Origin: Halanaerobium sp. MA284_MarDTE_T2
GTDB taxonomy: Bacteria > Bacillota > Halanaerobiia > Halanaerobiales > Halanaerobiaceae
Direction: 5' to 3'
NCBI RefSeq assembly: GCF_003337245.1
Contig: NZ_QPJE01000009.1
Location: forward strand, 1 to 64,000
Length of the DNA stretch: 64,000 nucleotides
Below are positions 1 to 8,257 of the stretch, piece by piece (position 1 is the stretch's first letter; the number at the start of each line of letters is the position of its first letter). The notes under the pieces are model-generated. The model was not told the origin of the DNA and did not search any database. It saw nothing but the letters and a program-made list of their open reading frames with translations. The translations under genes were made by a program, and so were the position numbers.

Positions 1-165
1 AATAATTTCTTTAACTACTTCATAAGCTCTTTTAGCTTTCCTTTTTGATTTCGTCATTACCACAAAATCATCAGCAAATCGCACCAGTTTATACCCTCTT
101 TCTGTCATTACTTTATCGAACTCATGCAGAAAGATATTTGCCAGCAGTGGCGATATTACGCCACC
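1..165 (-). pseudogene. Group II intron reverse transcriptase/maturase fragment
   Basis: The frame reads [12 protein letters not shown], then a stretch to [11 protein letters not shown], then a Lys/Arg-rich segment, and runs off the window edge. [10 protein letters not shown] is the conserved block before the catalytic site of intron-encoded reverse transcriptases, and FADDFV is a variant of the YADD active site. A TAG stop at 168-166 lies directly upstream and the expected N-terminal RT blocks are not found in the preceding 400 nt, so the protein is truncated at its 5' end. Either it is dead, or it was joined to this position by an internal deletion of the intron. Its 3' extent is not visible. 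Confidence 0.75.
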
Positions 166-832
166 CTATATTATCAGCCACGTTTTAGGTTATCACCAAT
201 CGCCCCCTCTGACATATTACTACTGAGGTTATGGTGTTTCTGACCTATCACCTTTGAGATTAGATTTCTCCCTCCGGCTACCAGCCTGACCCACTGCTTT
301 AAGCAGTGTTTAAACCATTAAAATCTGTCTACCACTCCTGTATTATCTTCAACTTCGACTGCGCTGGCTGTCCTTTGCTAAACTGGCTTTATCCTCCTGC
401 AGGTCACCCTGTTATCTAAGGACCAGTCATCATAGCTACTATTGACGCCATCTGAACTCTGTATCTACTTTATCTTGGTTTTCCCGTTCAGGTTATACCG
501 CGACTTACTAAAACTAGTTTTAGTTTTAGACAAATACAGAACTCCTCCGGTCAATTATTCCATCTTTCTGTCATTCCAACCCTAATCACATCTGCAAATC
601 CAGCCTAGATTGCATGGTTGTTATGCCGGCATTGAGCTTCTTCGATTTTTTGGCGAATCGCCATTTACAGATGCCACCTCTGGTTCACATAATGTTTTGG
701 ACTAACAGCACGTCTCAGACTCTTCAGATTCCACCTCACGGTGAACACCCTGTCACTGTTGACTTCTACATGATACATGCCACAACATAGATAGGACTTT
801 CACCTATTATCAGAATAATTTACGGAGCACAC
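1..832 (-). mobile_element. Group II intron, 5' portion (runs off the left edge), probably bacterial class C
   Basis: Read on the minus strand, a group II-type 5' boundary GTGTGCTCCG begins at 832 (consensus GUGYG). It is followed by GGTGAAAGTCC at 804-794 and GGTGGAATCTGAAG at 735-722, both resembling domain I segments of bacterial group II introns. A reverse transcriptase remnant lies at 165-1. The intron starts directly after the T-run of the terminator at 833-867 and is in the same orientation; insertion just behind intrinsic terminators is typical of class C introns. Only about 660 nt separate the 5' end from RT motif sequence that normally lies well inside the ORF, so an internal deletion is likely. 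Domains V/VI and the 3' end are outside the window. Confidence 0.7.
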
Positions 833-867
833 AAAAAACAAACCTGCCCGCAGTTTCCCCGGACAGG
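833..867 (-). terminator. Rho-independent terminator of the 876-1808 gene
   Basis: The arms are 843-850 and 860-867, read on the minus strand as CCTGTCCG and CGGGCAGG with one G-U pair. A T-rich tract (TTTGTTTTTT) follows. The stem lies about 10 nt past the TAG stop of the upstream gene. The group II intron begins at the next base, 832. Confidence 0.85.
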
Positions 868-875
868 TTTTTTGT

Positions 876-1808
876 CTAGTCATTATTTACGAGGAGGCCA
901 AATGCTTCCTGGCTGCCGTTGCTCTGTATATAAAATTCCGAACCAGCTGGAATTTTTTCTTCTTCACCTTCTACAAAATAACCGGCAACTACACCGGGAA
1001 GTCCAAAGAGTGCTGTTCCCAGCAGACTAGCTCCAATAGCAAGCTTTTGTGATTTATTCTCTTCCTGTGCCTCTTCATTTAATTCAACAGAAAGATAATT
1101 TCCATCCAGCTGCATAAGTTTTTTAAAACTTATTTTAATATCACCATCTTTACCCATTTTACCGGCGGATTTTATATCAGATACCTTCAGATATCCTTTC
1201 ATGCCAGATGGAATTACCAGGCTGTCTTCTATAGTAATATCATTAACTACTTCATAGGGAATAAGCTGACCTGTATAAGACTGACCAGAGTCTATACTTT
1301 CGAGCAGTTTTATTCTTATCAGCTGATCATCAGGAATAGTTACCTTTTTAACCGGTATTTCTTTACCACTTATACTCACCTTATATAAATTTTTTATTCT
1401 GTCCCAGAGTGGACCTTCACCTTTTGTACCGGTTATCATCATCTCCAGATTTTCCAGCCGCTCTACAATTGTACCTCTTCCCACTCTGCCGTTTAAAGAC
1501 CAGCCAACTGTATTGAGTAAAAAGAGGAGTGATGGCTCACCTTCTGAACTTATCATCACATCATTTATAATCTTTTCTGCTCTTTCTACAATAGAACCCG
1601 ACTGTTTTTCACTATAAACTGTCTGCTCAATATCTGCTATTCTCTTCACCATCGGTATATTCTGAGGACTACCATAGAGAAGTTTTTCTACTTCTCCAAT
1701 TTGTTCTAAAGGAATTATACCTGTGGCTGCAGTCGAGGAGACAGCAGTTACAAAACTTAATACAAAAATTAAAAATACAACAAAAAATGACTGTCTGAAA
1801 AAATTCAA
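876..1808 (-). CDS. Exported protein of unknown function (310 aa)
   Basis: Residues 1-28 form a signal peptide (short basic start, long hydrophobic stretch, AxA-like end), so it is exported. Residues about 30-140 are helical, with repeated acidic/basic segments around VERAEKI and VERLENL. The C-terminal half looks beta-rich and ends with a Gly/Ala/Leu-rich stretch (KLAIGASLLGTALFGLPG) that could be a membrane-associated or flexible segment. No named family is recognised. The start is TTG at 1808, preceded by AAGGTGAAG. It sits 18 nt behind the beta-barrel gene at 1827-2834 on the same strand, so they probably share a transcript, ending at the terminator at 833-867. An envelope role is inferred from the signal peptide and neighbour. 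Confidence 0.7.
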   Translation of the reverse strand: MNFFRQSFFVVFLIFVLSFVTAVSSTAATGIIPLEQIGEVEKLLYGSPQNIPMVKRIADIEQTVYSEKQSGSIVERAEKIINDVMISSEGEPSLLFLLNTVGWSLNGRVGRGTIVERLENLEMMITGTKGEGPLWDRIKNLYKVSISGKEIPVKKVTIPDDQLIRIKLLESIDSGQSYTGQLIPYEVVNDITIEDSLVIPSGMKGYLKVSDIKSAGKMGKDGDIKISFKKLMQLDGNYLSVELNEEAQEENKSQKLAIGASLLGTALFGLPGVVAGYFVEGEEEKIPAGSEFYIQSNGSQEAFGLLVNND

Positions 1809-1826
1809 ATAACTTCACCTTCCCTA

Positions 1827-2834
1827 TTAAAATTTAATTTCAAATGCTGCCTTAATATTGGATTCATTTTCTTCAGATTCATCTTCACTTTCTGTTACCT
1901 CATACCCAAGAGAAACTTTAGCCGCTTCATTTAAATTAACACCCAGACCAATATTCCAGGAGCTTTTTTGTGTATTTAGTGCAGATTCTATCTGAGCTGG
2001 ATCAAGCAGCTTATATGATGCACTAAAAGTTGCTAGATCCTTAAAATCAAGTTCAATACCTGTTATCTGCTGTTTTACATTATTGGCTGTATCCAGCTGA
2101 AAGTTAGCCCTTATCGCTCCCAGGTCATCTGTAAAACTTACACCAAATATGGTGGAACTGCCTAAATAGTCTTCAAATTCATTGTTGCGTATATAATCAG
2201 CAGAAACAGTTATTCTATCATTTGTCTGATAGGCAATACCCAGACTCTGCTTCCTGTTTAATTCTTCATTGTAAACCGCAGTTTTATTCCCCAGTGGTGG
2301 TTCACTCTCGGTTATACTTCTTTCTAAAGGCTCAAAAGCTGTCTGCTCTATATCAAGACTGCCTGATTCCGGCATTGTAATACCATTTACATCCCACCAT
2401 TCCCGACTGGCCAGAGAATATCCAGCTCTTATCAATGTATGGGAATTAACTGTATATTGAATATTAAGGTCTGTTTGAGTTTCAAGTTTATTATCATCAT
2501 CAATCTCTTCACTATAATCTGCATCCAGCATAAGGTTAGGAAGAAGATTTAGCCCTTCTTTCATAGTTCTGCTCATGTTTTCTCCTGTCAGATCAAACGG
2601 TTCAGTTTCAACTTCTATTTCATCCACATTTATATTACTGTCAAACATAGATGCAATACCAAGCAGCTCTTTTCTTCCTTTATCCGAAAAAATTTTATCT
2701 TCTTCATCAGGCAGGTCGAGAGTTTTTAAATTCTTTTCAGCAGCTTTATCAAGTTTTTCAATATTTTCAGCTAATACACAAGAAGAAAAGCTCAGCAGCA
2801 TTATAATCAGCATAAATATAACTGTTTTTTTCAT
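1827..2834 (-). CDS. Putative outer-membrane beta-barrel protein (335 aa)
   Basis: The N-terminus has a signal peptide ending near SCVLA; the Cys could be a lipobox but the context is weak. After an acidic helical segment (about residues 25-90), the rest has the alternating pattern of transmembrane beta strands, such as TDLNIQYTV, HTLIRAGYSL and WNIGLGVNL. The last residue is Phe (AAFEIKF), the usual C-terminal signature recognised by BamA. BamA is encoded at 16167-17873, so such proteins can be inserted in this organism. The ATG start follows GGAGGTGGGGAGAG. No specific porin or transporter family is recognised. It is co-oriented with the downstream exported protein. Confidence 0.7.
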   Translation of the reverse strand: MKKTVIFMLIIMLLSFSSCVLAENIEKLDKAAEKNLKTLDLPDEEDKIFSDKGRKELLGIASMFDSNINVDEIEVETEPFDLTGENMSRTMKEGLNLLPNLMLDADYSEEIDDDNKLETQTDLNIQYTVNSHTLIRAGYSLASREWWDVNGITMPESGSLDIEQTAFEPLERSITESEPPLGNKTAVYNEELNRKQSLGIAYQTNDRITVSADYIRNNEFEDYLGSSTIFGVSFTDDLGAIRANFQLDTANNVKQQITGIELDFKDLATFSASYKLLDPAQIESALNTQKSSWNIGLGVNLNEAAKVSLGYEVTESEDESEENESNIKAAFEIKF

Positions 2835-2946
2835 CTCTCCCCACCTCCATTTAATACATATTTGTACATATTAATTATAACAGAAAAGGACAAAATTATC
2901 CAGAGAATAGTACAAAAGAATAATTTTAAAGTAATATTTGATGTGT

Positions 2947-3029
2947 CCACAAAAAGGGTATTTGCGGAACATTAGGCATTTTTCGTTAATCAATCTTAAT
3001 GAGTAGAGACGCAAATAACCTTTTTGTGG
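2947..3029. repeat. 83-bp inverted repeat / hairpin element
   Basis: Twenty-base arms at 2947-2966 (CCACAAAAAGGGTATTTGCG) and 3010-3029 are complementary except at one position. The 43-nt interior contains a second short pairing (CATTA with TAATG). It lies between the outer-membrane protein genes and overlaps no gene. It could be a MITE-like element or a long RNA hairpin; there is no T-run of terminator quality in either direction. Confidence 0.7.
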
Positions 3030-3043
3030 GAGAATCATATTTA

Positions 3044-3102
3044 ATTACTTCAAAATTAGGCACTATTCATCTGTGAGGGCAGACAAGCCCATCGGGTTTT
3101 CT
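3044..3102 (-). repeat. Dispersed repeat, copy 1
   Basis: This 59-bp stretch matches 50711-50765 at roughly 80 percent with a 4-base gap. Shared blocks include GCACTATTCAT and GGTTTTCT. Read on the minus strand, its centre can form a small GGGC/GCCC hairpin. It overlaps the end of the coding-like fragment at 3069-3208, so it may be the end of a lost mobile element or gene. Confidence 0.6.
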
Positions 3103-3208
3103 TTTAATAAAATCTATAACTATACTGGCTTTAAGCCGGACACCATCTATTGATGCAGTTCTTTCGCCAAAATTATCACAGATTATATTGATATAATCAA
3201 CACCATCT
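3069..3208 (-). pseudogene. Possible gene remnant without start codon
   Basis: About 46 codons stay open on the minus strand from just after a TAA to the TGA near 3070. The frame reads DGVDYINIIC, then FGERTASIDGVRLKA, then IKRKPDGLVCPHR. The composition looks protein-like, but there is no start codon or ribosome binding site, and I do not recognise the family. An open stretch of this length can arise by chance in AT-rich DNA. Confidence 0.25.
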
Positions 3209-3245
3209 TAATGTGATATATTAAGTTTAAGTAATTTGATTTAAA

Positions 3246-3933
3246 TTAAAAGTTATAAACTAATCCCAGATTATAGGAAAAACCATTACTGTACACATTA
3301 CCTTCTTCTTCATCCATTAAAGCCCCAGTTTGCAGTAATCTCTTTTTCATAACCAACACCAAATCTGTAGCTTATTCCATCCAGGTCATATTTCTCATGA
3401 TTTGGAGTCGGATTATGATCATTTACAGGGTCAACGGCCAGTAAATTATTTACTAAAATATCACCTTCAAAATCCTTTGTTTTGCTGCCATTATATACCC
3501 CTATTCCTCCACCAATAGTCCAGTTCTCATTAAGTTTATAATCTGCCATACCAACTATTCCATGCAATTTAACATCTATTTCTCCACCATGTTTCTGTAG
3601 TTTTCTTGATGAAGGACTCTGCATTATCGCTTCTCCCTCTACTGTACCAAAAATATATTCATATCTAATCTCTGTCGTCCATTTTTCATTAATATTTTTT
3701 CTTCCACCTAAAAATAACATTGGAACTTTTTCTATGTTATCCATTTCTTCTGTATTGACACCCTTATTTAAAACTTTATTTAAATTATCAATAGATTCAT
3801 TCCAAACATCGAGGGTGGTATTTGTAATAGCCAATCCACCTGTCATTTCCCAGTCACTTTCTGCCTGTACTGTCACTGCAAAACTCCCAATAAACAACAT
3901 AACCATAATCAATAAAACAATTGAACACTTCAC
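3246..3933 (-). pseudogene. Outer-membrane beta-barrel protein with a 3' frameshift
   Basis: The gene starts at GTG (3933) behind AAAGGAGG and encodes a signal peptide plus a small beta-barrel (strands such as KWTTEIRYEYIFGT, WTIGGGIGVYNG, YRFGVGYEKEI). The uninterrupted frame stops at 3310 after 207 residues, ending oddly in WGFNG. If the GGGG run at 3326-3323 is read as GGG, the protein continues as ANWALMDEEEGNVYSNGFSY and ends NLGLVYNF at 3246. That is a proper final beta strand with the C-terminal Phe expected of outer-membrane proteins. So this is either a one-base insertion that destroys the barrel end, or a sequencing error. A phase-variable run is unlikely at only four bases. Confidence 0.7.
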
Positions 3934-3982
3934 TTAGAATTTCCTCCTTTAGTTTAATTTACCATTTTATTATTTTACACAC

Positions 3983-4010
3983 AAAAAACCCCGAGGGAAA
4001 TCCCCCGGGG
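3983..4010 (-). terminator. Rho-independent terminator of the envelope cluster
   Basis: Arms at 3989-3997 and 4002-4010 pair over nine positions (one G-U on the minus strand) around the loop AAAT, and are followed on the minus strand by TTTTTTG. It lies 10 nt past the stop of the YqgF-like gene and closes the long same-strand block that starts at mreB. Confidence 0.9.
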
Positions 4011-4018
4011 TTCTTATC

Positions 4019-4456
4019 TTATTTGTTATTGTAATCATTTTTCTTTTGCTTGTCAAGTTTTGCAAGATATTTTTCTGCAATTATCACCGCTGCATAGTCA
4101 TCTACGGGTGTTTTGGGCCGCCAAGAAACAAATTTGTGCAGCAGTTTCTCCAGCCTGGACTTGGGCTTTTCTTTAATATACCTTGCTTCTGCTTCTTCTG
4201 TGGTAGAACTTTCATCTATTATATGAATTTTTATATCTTTTTTTATATTGCTTATCTTTTTTTCTATTTTTTCTGCCTCTGTCCCATTTCCCAGCACTAT
4301 CTCATCTATTCGGTAGTGTTTAAAAATCGCCTTTAAATGCTGACTCAATCTGTCGGCTGGAATTATCAACTGCTCTTTTACACCTGTAGTACTGTCAACA
4401 ACAGCAACTCCAACCTTATCTTTACCGGGATCAACAGCTATAATCTGTTTATTCAT
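4019..4456 (-). CDS. YqgF/RuvX-like RNase H-fold nuclease (145 aa)
   Basis: The N-terminal IIAVDPGKDKVGVAVVD has the acidic DxG motif of the RuvC/YqgF RNase H fold. VLGNGT, DESSTTEEA and C-terminal PVDDYAAVIIAE match the remaining conserved blocks and likely metal-binding acids. Canonical RuvX (YqgF) processes pre-16S rRNA and reads LDxGxKRxGVA; this protein is a divergent paralogue, so the substrate is uncertain. It starts 1 nt after the DUF3084 gene, so the two are probably translationally coupled. It is the last gene of the outer-membrane cluster, ending at the terminator at 3983-4010. Confidence 0.7.
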   Translation of the reverse strand: MNKQIIAVDPGKDKVGVAVVDSTTGVKEQLIIPADRLSQHLKAIFKHYRIDEIVLGNGTEAEKIEKKISNIKKDIKIHIIDESSTTEEAEARYIKEKPKSRLEKLLHKFVSWRPKTPVDDYAAVIIAEKYLAKLDKQKKNDYNNK

Positions 4457-4457
4457 C

Positions 4458-5801
4458 TCAGTCGATCTCCTTAATATTAAAGTCCAAATTGTTTGTCAGC
4501 CTATCTACTCTCCAGATATCCTCTGCAGCTCTGATGCTGACTTCTACCCTACCAGACATTGACTTGATTTTATTTAATATTTCATAAAAGTAGCTGAAGT
4601 TTATACTGCCAACCTGTCCGGAATTATTTGGCAGAAGGCCCTGGTTTATAGCCTTGTTGTTAACCTTATCCAGCAGAGCTTCAAGTTCTGCTTCTATCTG
4701 GTCTGGTGACTGATCTGCATCAATCTCCCTGCTCACAATAAGCTCATTTTTTTCGAAGACTATAAAATCCTCATTAAGGAGAAAATTGGCATAAAGCCAA
4801 TCGTTTTTGGGAACATTGACTCTGGCTACCAGACTTACTATTACCCTGCTGCCTGGATCCATATTATATATAATTCTCGCTGCATTTAAAATATCCTCTG
4901 TCTGCAGTCTGAGAGCCATACCTGTCTCTTCATTTATCTCAATATCCTTCTGTTTTGCAACCTTATTTGCTTCCTGCAGATATTTATTCAGAGCAGAAAT
5001 TGTCTCCTGTTCACTGCGCCCACCTTCCATGACATCGGTATAGATAATATCACCTTTTTGATAGACCATCTCCTCACCCATATAGTAAATGACACCTGCC
5101 TGAAGCTGGCCTGCCAGTTCTTTTAGCTCTTCATAATTAGCTGTTAAATTATTTATCTGCTCCTGAAGATCAGCTACTTTTTCCTCCAGACCTTTCCGCT
5201 GTGTATCCAGCTCTGATACTCTTTTTTTGAGGTCATCTCTGTTTGCCTCCAGCTCTTTTATCTCAGCTGCTGCCGTTTGTAAATTGCTGTTGGCTTCTTT
5301 CAGCTCCTGCTGCAGATTTTCCAGTTTTGCCTGAAGCTCATTGCGCTGTTTTTCCAGTTGATTAAGTTCTTTTTCACTTGCCTTAATTTCCTTATCTTTC
5401 TGCTGTATTTCCTGATCTTTTTTTTCTATAAGGGCATTTTTCTTATTTATTTCCTGCTGTCTTTTTTCTATTTCACTTTTTAGAGAGCTGAGCTCACTAT
5501 CTCTTTCTGCAAGCTCTTTGTTTAGATATTCGAGCCTGTATAAAACATCATTAATATTAAATAATGCCTGTCTCAATTCTGAATAAACCGAAAGCAGTAT
5601 AGTTACAGATATAAGTGCGATTAAAATTCCGGTAACAATAGTAATAATTATAGATGAATAGCGCGGGCGGAGACCAAAAAGTGAAACGCGTTTTTTCCCC
5701 ATCTTCATACCTATTCTGTCGCCCAGATAGGCTATCAGTCCACTCAGAAAAGTAACAAGGACTAAAATTAATATACCATTCACCAGCCTCCACCTCCTCA
5801 T
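4458..5801 (-). CDS. DUF3084 membrane-anchored coiled-coil protein (447 aa)
   Basis: Two N-terminal membrane segments (about residues 5-25 and 48-70) flank the conserved motif YLGDRIGMKMGKKRVSLFG, which identifies the DUF3084 family. Residues about 80-220 are an uninterrupted coiled coil rich in Glu, Lys and Gln. A mixed alpha/beta domain follows (about 230-445). The function of the family is unknown. The ATG directly follows the TAA of the LPS permease gene, so it is part of the LPS export operon. A structural role in the envelope is an inference from location and topology. Confidence 0.8.
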   Translation of the reverse strand: MRRWRLVNGILILVLVTFLSGLIAYLGDRIGMKMGKKRVSLFGLRPRYSSIIITIVTGILIALISVTILLSVYSELRQALFNINDVLYRLEYLNKELAERDSELSSLKSEIEKRQQEINKKNALIEKKDQEIQQKDKEIKASEKELNQLEKQRNELQAKLENLQQELKEANSNLQTAAAEIKELEANRDDLKKRVSELDTQRKGLEEKVADLQEQINNLTANYEELKELAGQLQAGVIYYMGEEMVYQKGDIIYTDVMEGGRSEQETISALNKYLQEANKVAKQKDIEINEETGMALRLQTEDILNAARIIYNMDPGSRVIVSLVARVNVPKNDWLYANFLLNEDFIVFEKNELIVSREIDADQSPDQIEAELEALLDKVNNKAINQGLLPNNSGQVGSINFSYFYEILNKIKSMSGRVEVSIRAAEDIWRVDRLTNNLDFNIKEID

Positions 5802-6908
5802 TTAAGTTCTGGCTGTTCTGTAAATCATATAAGTGCCAAGTAGGAAAATTACAATATTCTGAAGCCAGGCCCCAAACCATGGTGGAATAGTTCCCTGACT
5901 TCCGAGAGCATCTCCCACTGTCATCAAACTGTAATAAATAAAAATAATGATAATACTTATTCCAAATCCTGTTGCAGAACCACCAGAACGCTGTGGCTGA
6001 ATTCCCAGTGGAGCTGCCAGCAGTGCAAATATAAAGCTGGCCATAGGAATGGCAAATCTCTGATGCCACTTCACTCTTTCTTCATAGGCTTCCTTTCCCT
6101 GCTGCTGCTGCAGATCAATATATTCCTTAAGTTCTCTAATATTCATATCATCTATTCTTTTACCTAATTTGGAAACTTCCACCGGTGTATGAATAGCCTC
6201 TTCCAGCCTATATTCTGTAAACATCAGAGCTGGAGATCTATTTTCTTTATCCAAAAAATATATTATACCATTTTTGAAGTTCCAGCCATTTTCCAGCCAG
6301 ACAGCACTATCGGCTTTGAGGACACTCTGCGGACTGCCATTATCAAAACTCTGTACAACAACATCGCTCATAGTTCCATTATCAGAATCAAATTTATGTG
6401 CATAAAGAATATAATCAGGTCTGCCGCTTTCATTATCAAGTGGAGTTAAAAAAAGATCATATTGTGTTTCCGGCCGTTTTTCTCCATGTTTGAATTCATA
6501 TATAATCTGTTCTACCCGGTAATTTGCACCTGGCACCACAAATTCTGTAATACCAATTGTAAAAGCACTTGTTACAAGTCCCATTATCAAAGCCGGCAGT
6601 ATAAGTGTAAAAATACTGATACCACCACTCCTCATAGCTGTTATTTCACTATCTCCAGAAAGACGGTTAAAAGCCATTATTGTACCAAGCAGGGCTGCCA
6701 TGGGGAAGGTAAGTACAATAATTTCCGGCAGACTCAAAAAAAATAACTGTATAAGAGTAAGTGTATCAACACCCCATTTTGTATGATATTCTGTTAAGTC
6801 AAAAATAAGATTGGTTCCCACAAAAATTCCTGTAAAAGCTGCCACACCAAAGAAAAAAGGTGCAATCAGTTCTTTATAGATGTATTTGTTAATTATTTTC
6901 AAGAACAT
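5802..6908 (-). CDS. LPS export permease, LptF/LptG family (about 368 aa)
   Basis: This is a YjgP/YjgQ-family permease: N-terminal membrane segments after MFLKIINKYIYKELIAPF, a periplasmic beta-jellyroll domain (about residues 100-270), then three C-terminal segments, the first in SFIFALLAAPLGIQPQRSG. With LptB it forms the inner-membrane motor that extracts LPS. The open frame extends to 7058, but that would overlap lptB by 140 nt. The ATG at 6908 has GAGGTG just upstream and starts 10 nt after the lptB stop, so I chose it. Only one such gene is present, where Proteobacteria have separate LptF and LptG, so it may act as a homodimer. Confidence 0.88.
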   Translation of the reverse strand: MFLKIINKYIYKELIAPFFFGVAAFTGIFVGTNLIFDLTEYHTKWGVDTLTLIQLFFLSLPEIIVLTFPMAALLGTIMAFNRLSGDSEITAMRSGGISIFTLILPALIMGLVTSAFTIGITEFVVPGANYRVEQIIYEFKHGEKRPETQYDLFLTPLDNESGRPDYILYAHKFDSDNGTMSDVVVQSFDNGSPQSVLKADSAVWLENGWNFKNGIIYFLDKENRSPALMFTEYRLEEAIHTPVEVSKLGKRIDDMNIRELKEYIDLQQQQGKEAYEERVKWHQRFAIPMASFIFALLAAPLGIQPQRSGGSATGFGISIIIIFIYYSLMTVGDALGSQGTIPPWFGAWLQNIVIFLLGTYMIYRTART

Positions 6909-6918
6909 GCACCTCACT

Positions 6919-7638
6919 CTATATAGTAAAATTATTACCCAGATAAAATTTTCTTGCCAGCTCACTTTCTGCAATTTCCTGCGAACTGCCGGAAAGGAGT
7001 ATTTTTCCCTGATACATAATATAGGAGCGGTCAGTGATAGAAAGTGTTTCCCGCACATTATGATCTGTAATCAGCACTCCCAGACCCCTTTCTTTGAGGT
7101 AGTTTATTATAGCCTGAATGTCATTAACAGCAATTGGATCTATCCCTGCAAAAGGTTCATCAAGAAGTATAAATGACGGTTCAGCTGCCAGAGCTCTGGC
7201 AATTTCTACCCTGCGCCGTTCTCCACCGGAAAGTTGAAATCCTTTTCTATTTTTTAAGTTTTTAATATGCAGCTCATCCAGCAGCTCATCTGTCATTTCT
7301 TCTATTAATTGTTCAGAAACATCCTGATATTCAAGAATGGCTTTTATATTATTTTCTACGGTCATTTTGCGGAAAATGGAGCTTTCCTGCGGCAGATAAC
7401 CTATACCAAGACGGGCTCTTTTGTATACCGGCAGATGAGAAATTTTTTTGTCATCAAAAAAAACTTCCCCTGCATCTGGCACAATCAGACCCAGAATCAT
7501 ATAAAAAGTTGTTGTCTTACCAGCACCATTTGGTCCCAACAATCCTACTATTTCTCCTCTTTTAAGGTCTATATTCACCTCATTAACCACTTTTTCTTTG
7601 TTGTATTCTTTAACCAGACCTTCTGCTTTAACTGCCAT
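6919..7638 (-). CDS. lptB: LPS export ABC transporter ATP-binding protein LptB (239 aa)
   Basis: A complete ABC ATPase: Walker A GPNGAGKTT near residue 35, the Q-loop in YLPQESSIFR, the signature LSGGERRRVEIARAL, Walker B ILLDEPFAGIDPIAV and the switch His in ITDHNVRETL. DEPFAGIDPIAV is characteristic of LptB rather than other ABC proteins. It powers extraction of LPS from the inner membrane and its movement along the LptC/LptA bridge. It overlaps the end of lptA by 11 nt and is followed by the LptF/G permease, so the ATPase and permease are co-expressed. Confidence 0.95.
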   Translation of the reverse strand: MAVKAEGLVKEYNKEKVVNEVNIDLKRGEIVGLLGPNGAGKTTTFYMILGLIVPDAGEVFFDDKKISHLPVYKRARLGIGYLPQESSIFRKMTVENNIKAILEYQDVSEQLIEEMTDELLDELHIKNLKNRKGFQLSGGERRRVEIARALAAEPSFILLDEPFAGIDPIAVNDIQAIINYLKERGLGVLITDHNVRETLSITDRSYIMYQGKILLSGSSQEIAESELARKFYLGNNFTI

Positions 7639-8257
7639 CTGATTTTTCCTCCTGAGGAAAGACCACTGTGGCCTGTCCTTCCATATTAACTTTTTCTTCT
7701 ACCAGGTCAACAGTCACTTTTTCTGCAGAAAATTTCTGGCCATTTCTGGTACCTTCTACATTACCTTCGAGTATAATTATTTCTCTATCCATATAATAAT
7801 CTATCTTTTCCGAATAGGCCTGCAGATTTTGATAATCCAGATAGGTGTTTTCCCTTACTTCTATCTTTTGTTCAGCTCTGTAGACATCTATTTTATCACC
7901 TTTTAGATGTGAATCAGGTCCCAAAATTTCCGGATTTTCTCTCAGATGAAATACTTCTTGTTCTATATTACCATAAAGCAGATCTGAATAAGCCTCATAA
8001 TCAAGATAAAAGAGTTCTACTTCATCTTCAAAATGAATATCACCTGTGGTCTGATCATAGCTCCCTCTGCCGACAGATCTAAGAGTGATATCATCATAAA
8101 TTAATTCCACATTACCAACTGCAGTAAAAGAATAGCCTTCACCAGTAGGTATAAAGTCCAGCTTATCTCCGCTGAGTTCTCTTTCTGCCGATACTGAAAA
8201 AACAGCAGCTGTCATTATTAAAAATGTAAATAAGATGATCAGGCATTTATTCTTCAT
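7628..8257 (-). CDS. lptA: LPS transport periplasmic protein LptA (OstA-like, 209 aa)
   Basis: A signal peptide (residues 1-24, ending VSAE) is followed by an OstA/LptA domain of repeated beta strands; typical strands are ITLRSVGRGSYDQTTGDIHF and IIILEGNVEGTRNGQKFSAE. LptA bridges the periplasm between LptC and the outer-membrane translocon. Length and position between lptC and lptB match Gram-negative lpt operons. It overlaps lptC by 11 nt and lptB by 11 nt, a sign of translational coupling. No LptD, the outer-membrane endpoint, is in this window. Confidence 0.87.
   Translation of the reverse strand: MKNKCLIILFTFLIMTAAVFSVSAERELSGDKLDFIPTGEGYSFTAVGNVELIYDDITLRSVGRGSYDQTTGDIHFEDEVELFYLDYEAYSDLLYGNIEQEVFHLRENPEILGPDSHLKGDKIDVYRAEQKIEVRENTYLDYQNLQAYSEKIDYYMDREIIILEGNVEGTRNGQKFSAEKVTVDLVEEKVNMEGQATVVFPQEEKSDGS

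Noticed and set aside
2834-2874. Lipoprotein call for the 1827-2834 protein
   Set aside because: SSCVLAEN has a Cys but lacks the usual L-[AS]-[GA]-C lipobox; the C-terminal Phe supports a barrel instead.
5557-6069. 170-aa minus-strand frame
   Set aside because: It spans the DUF3084/permease junction in the wrong frame; both genes there have clear motifs.
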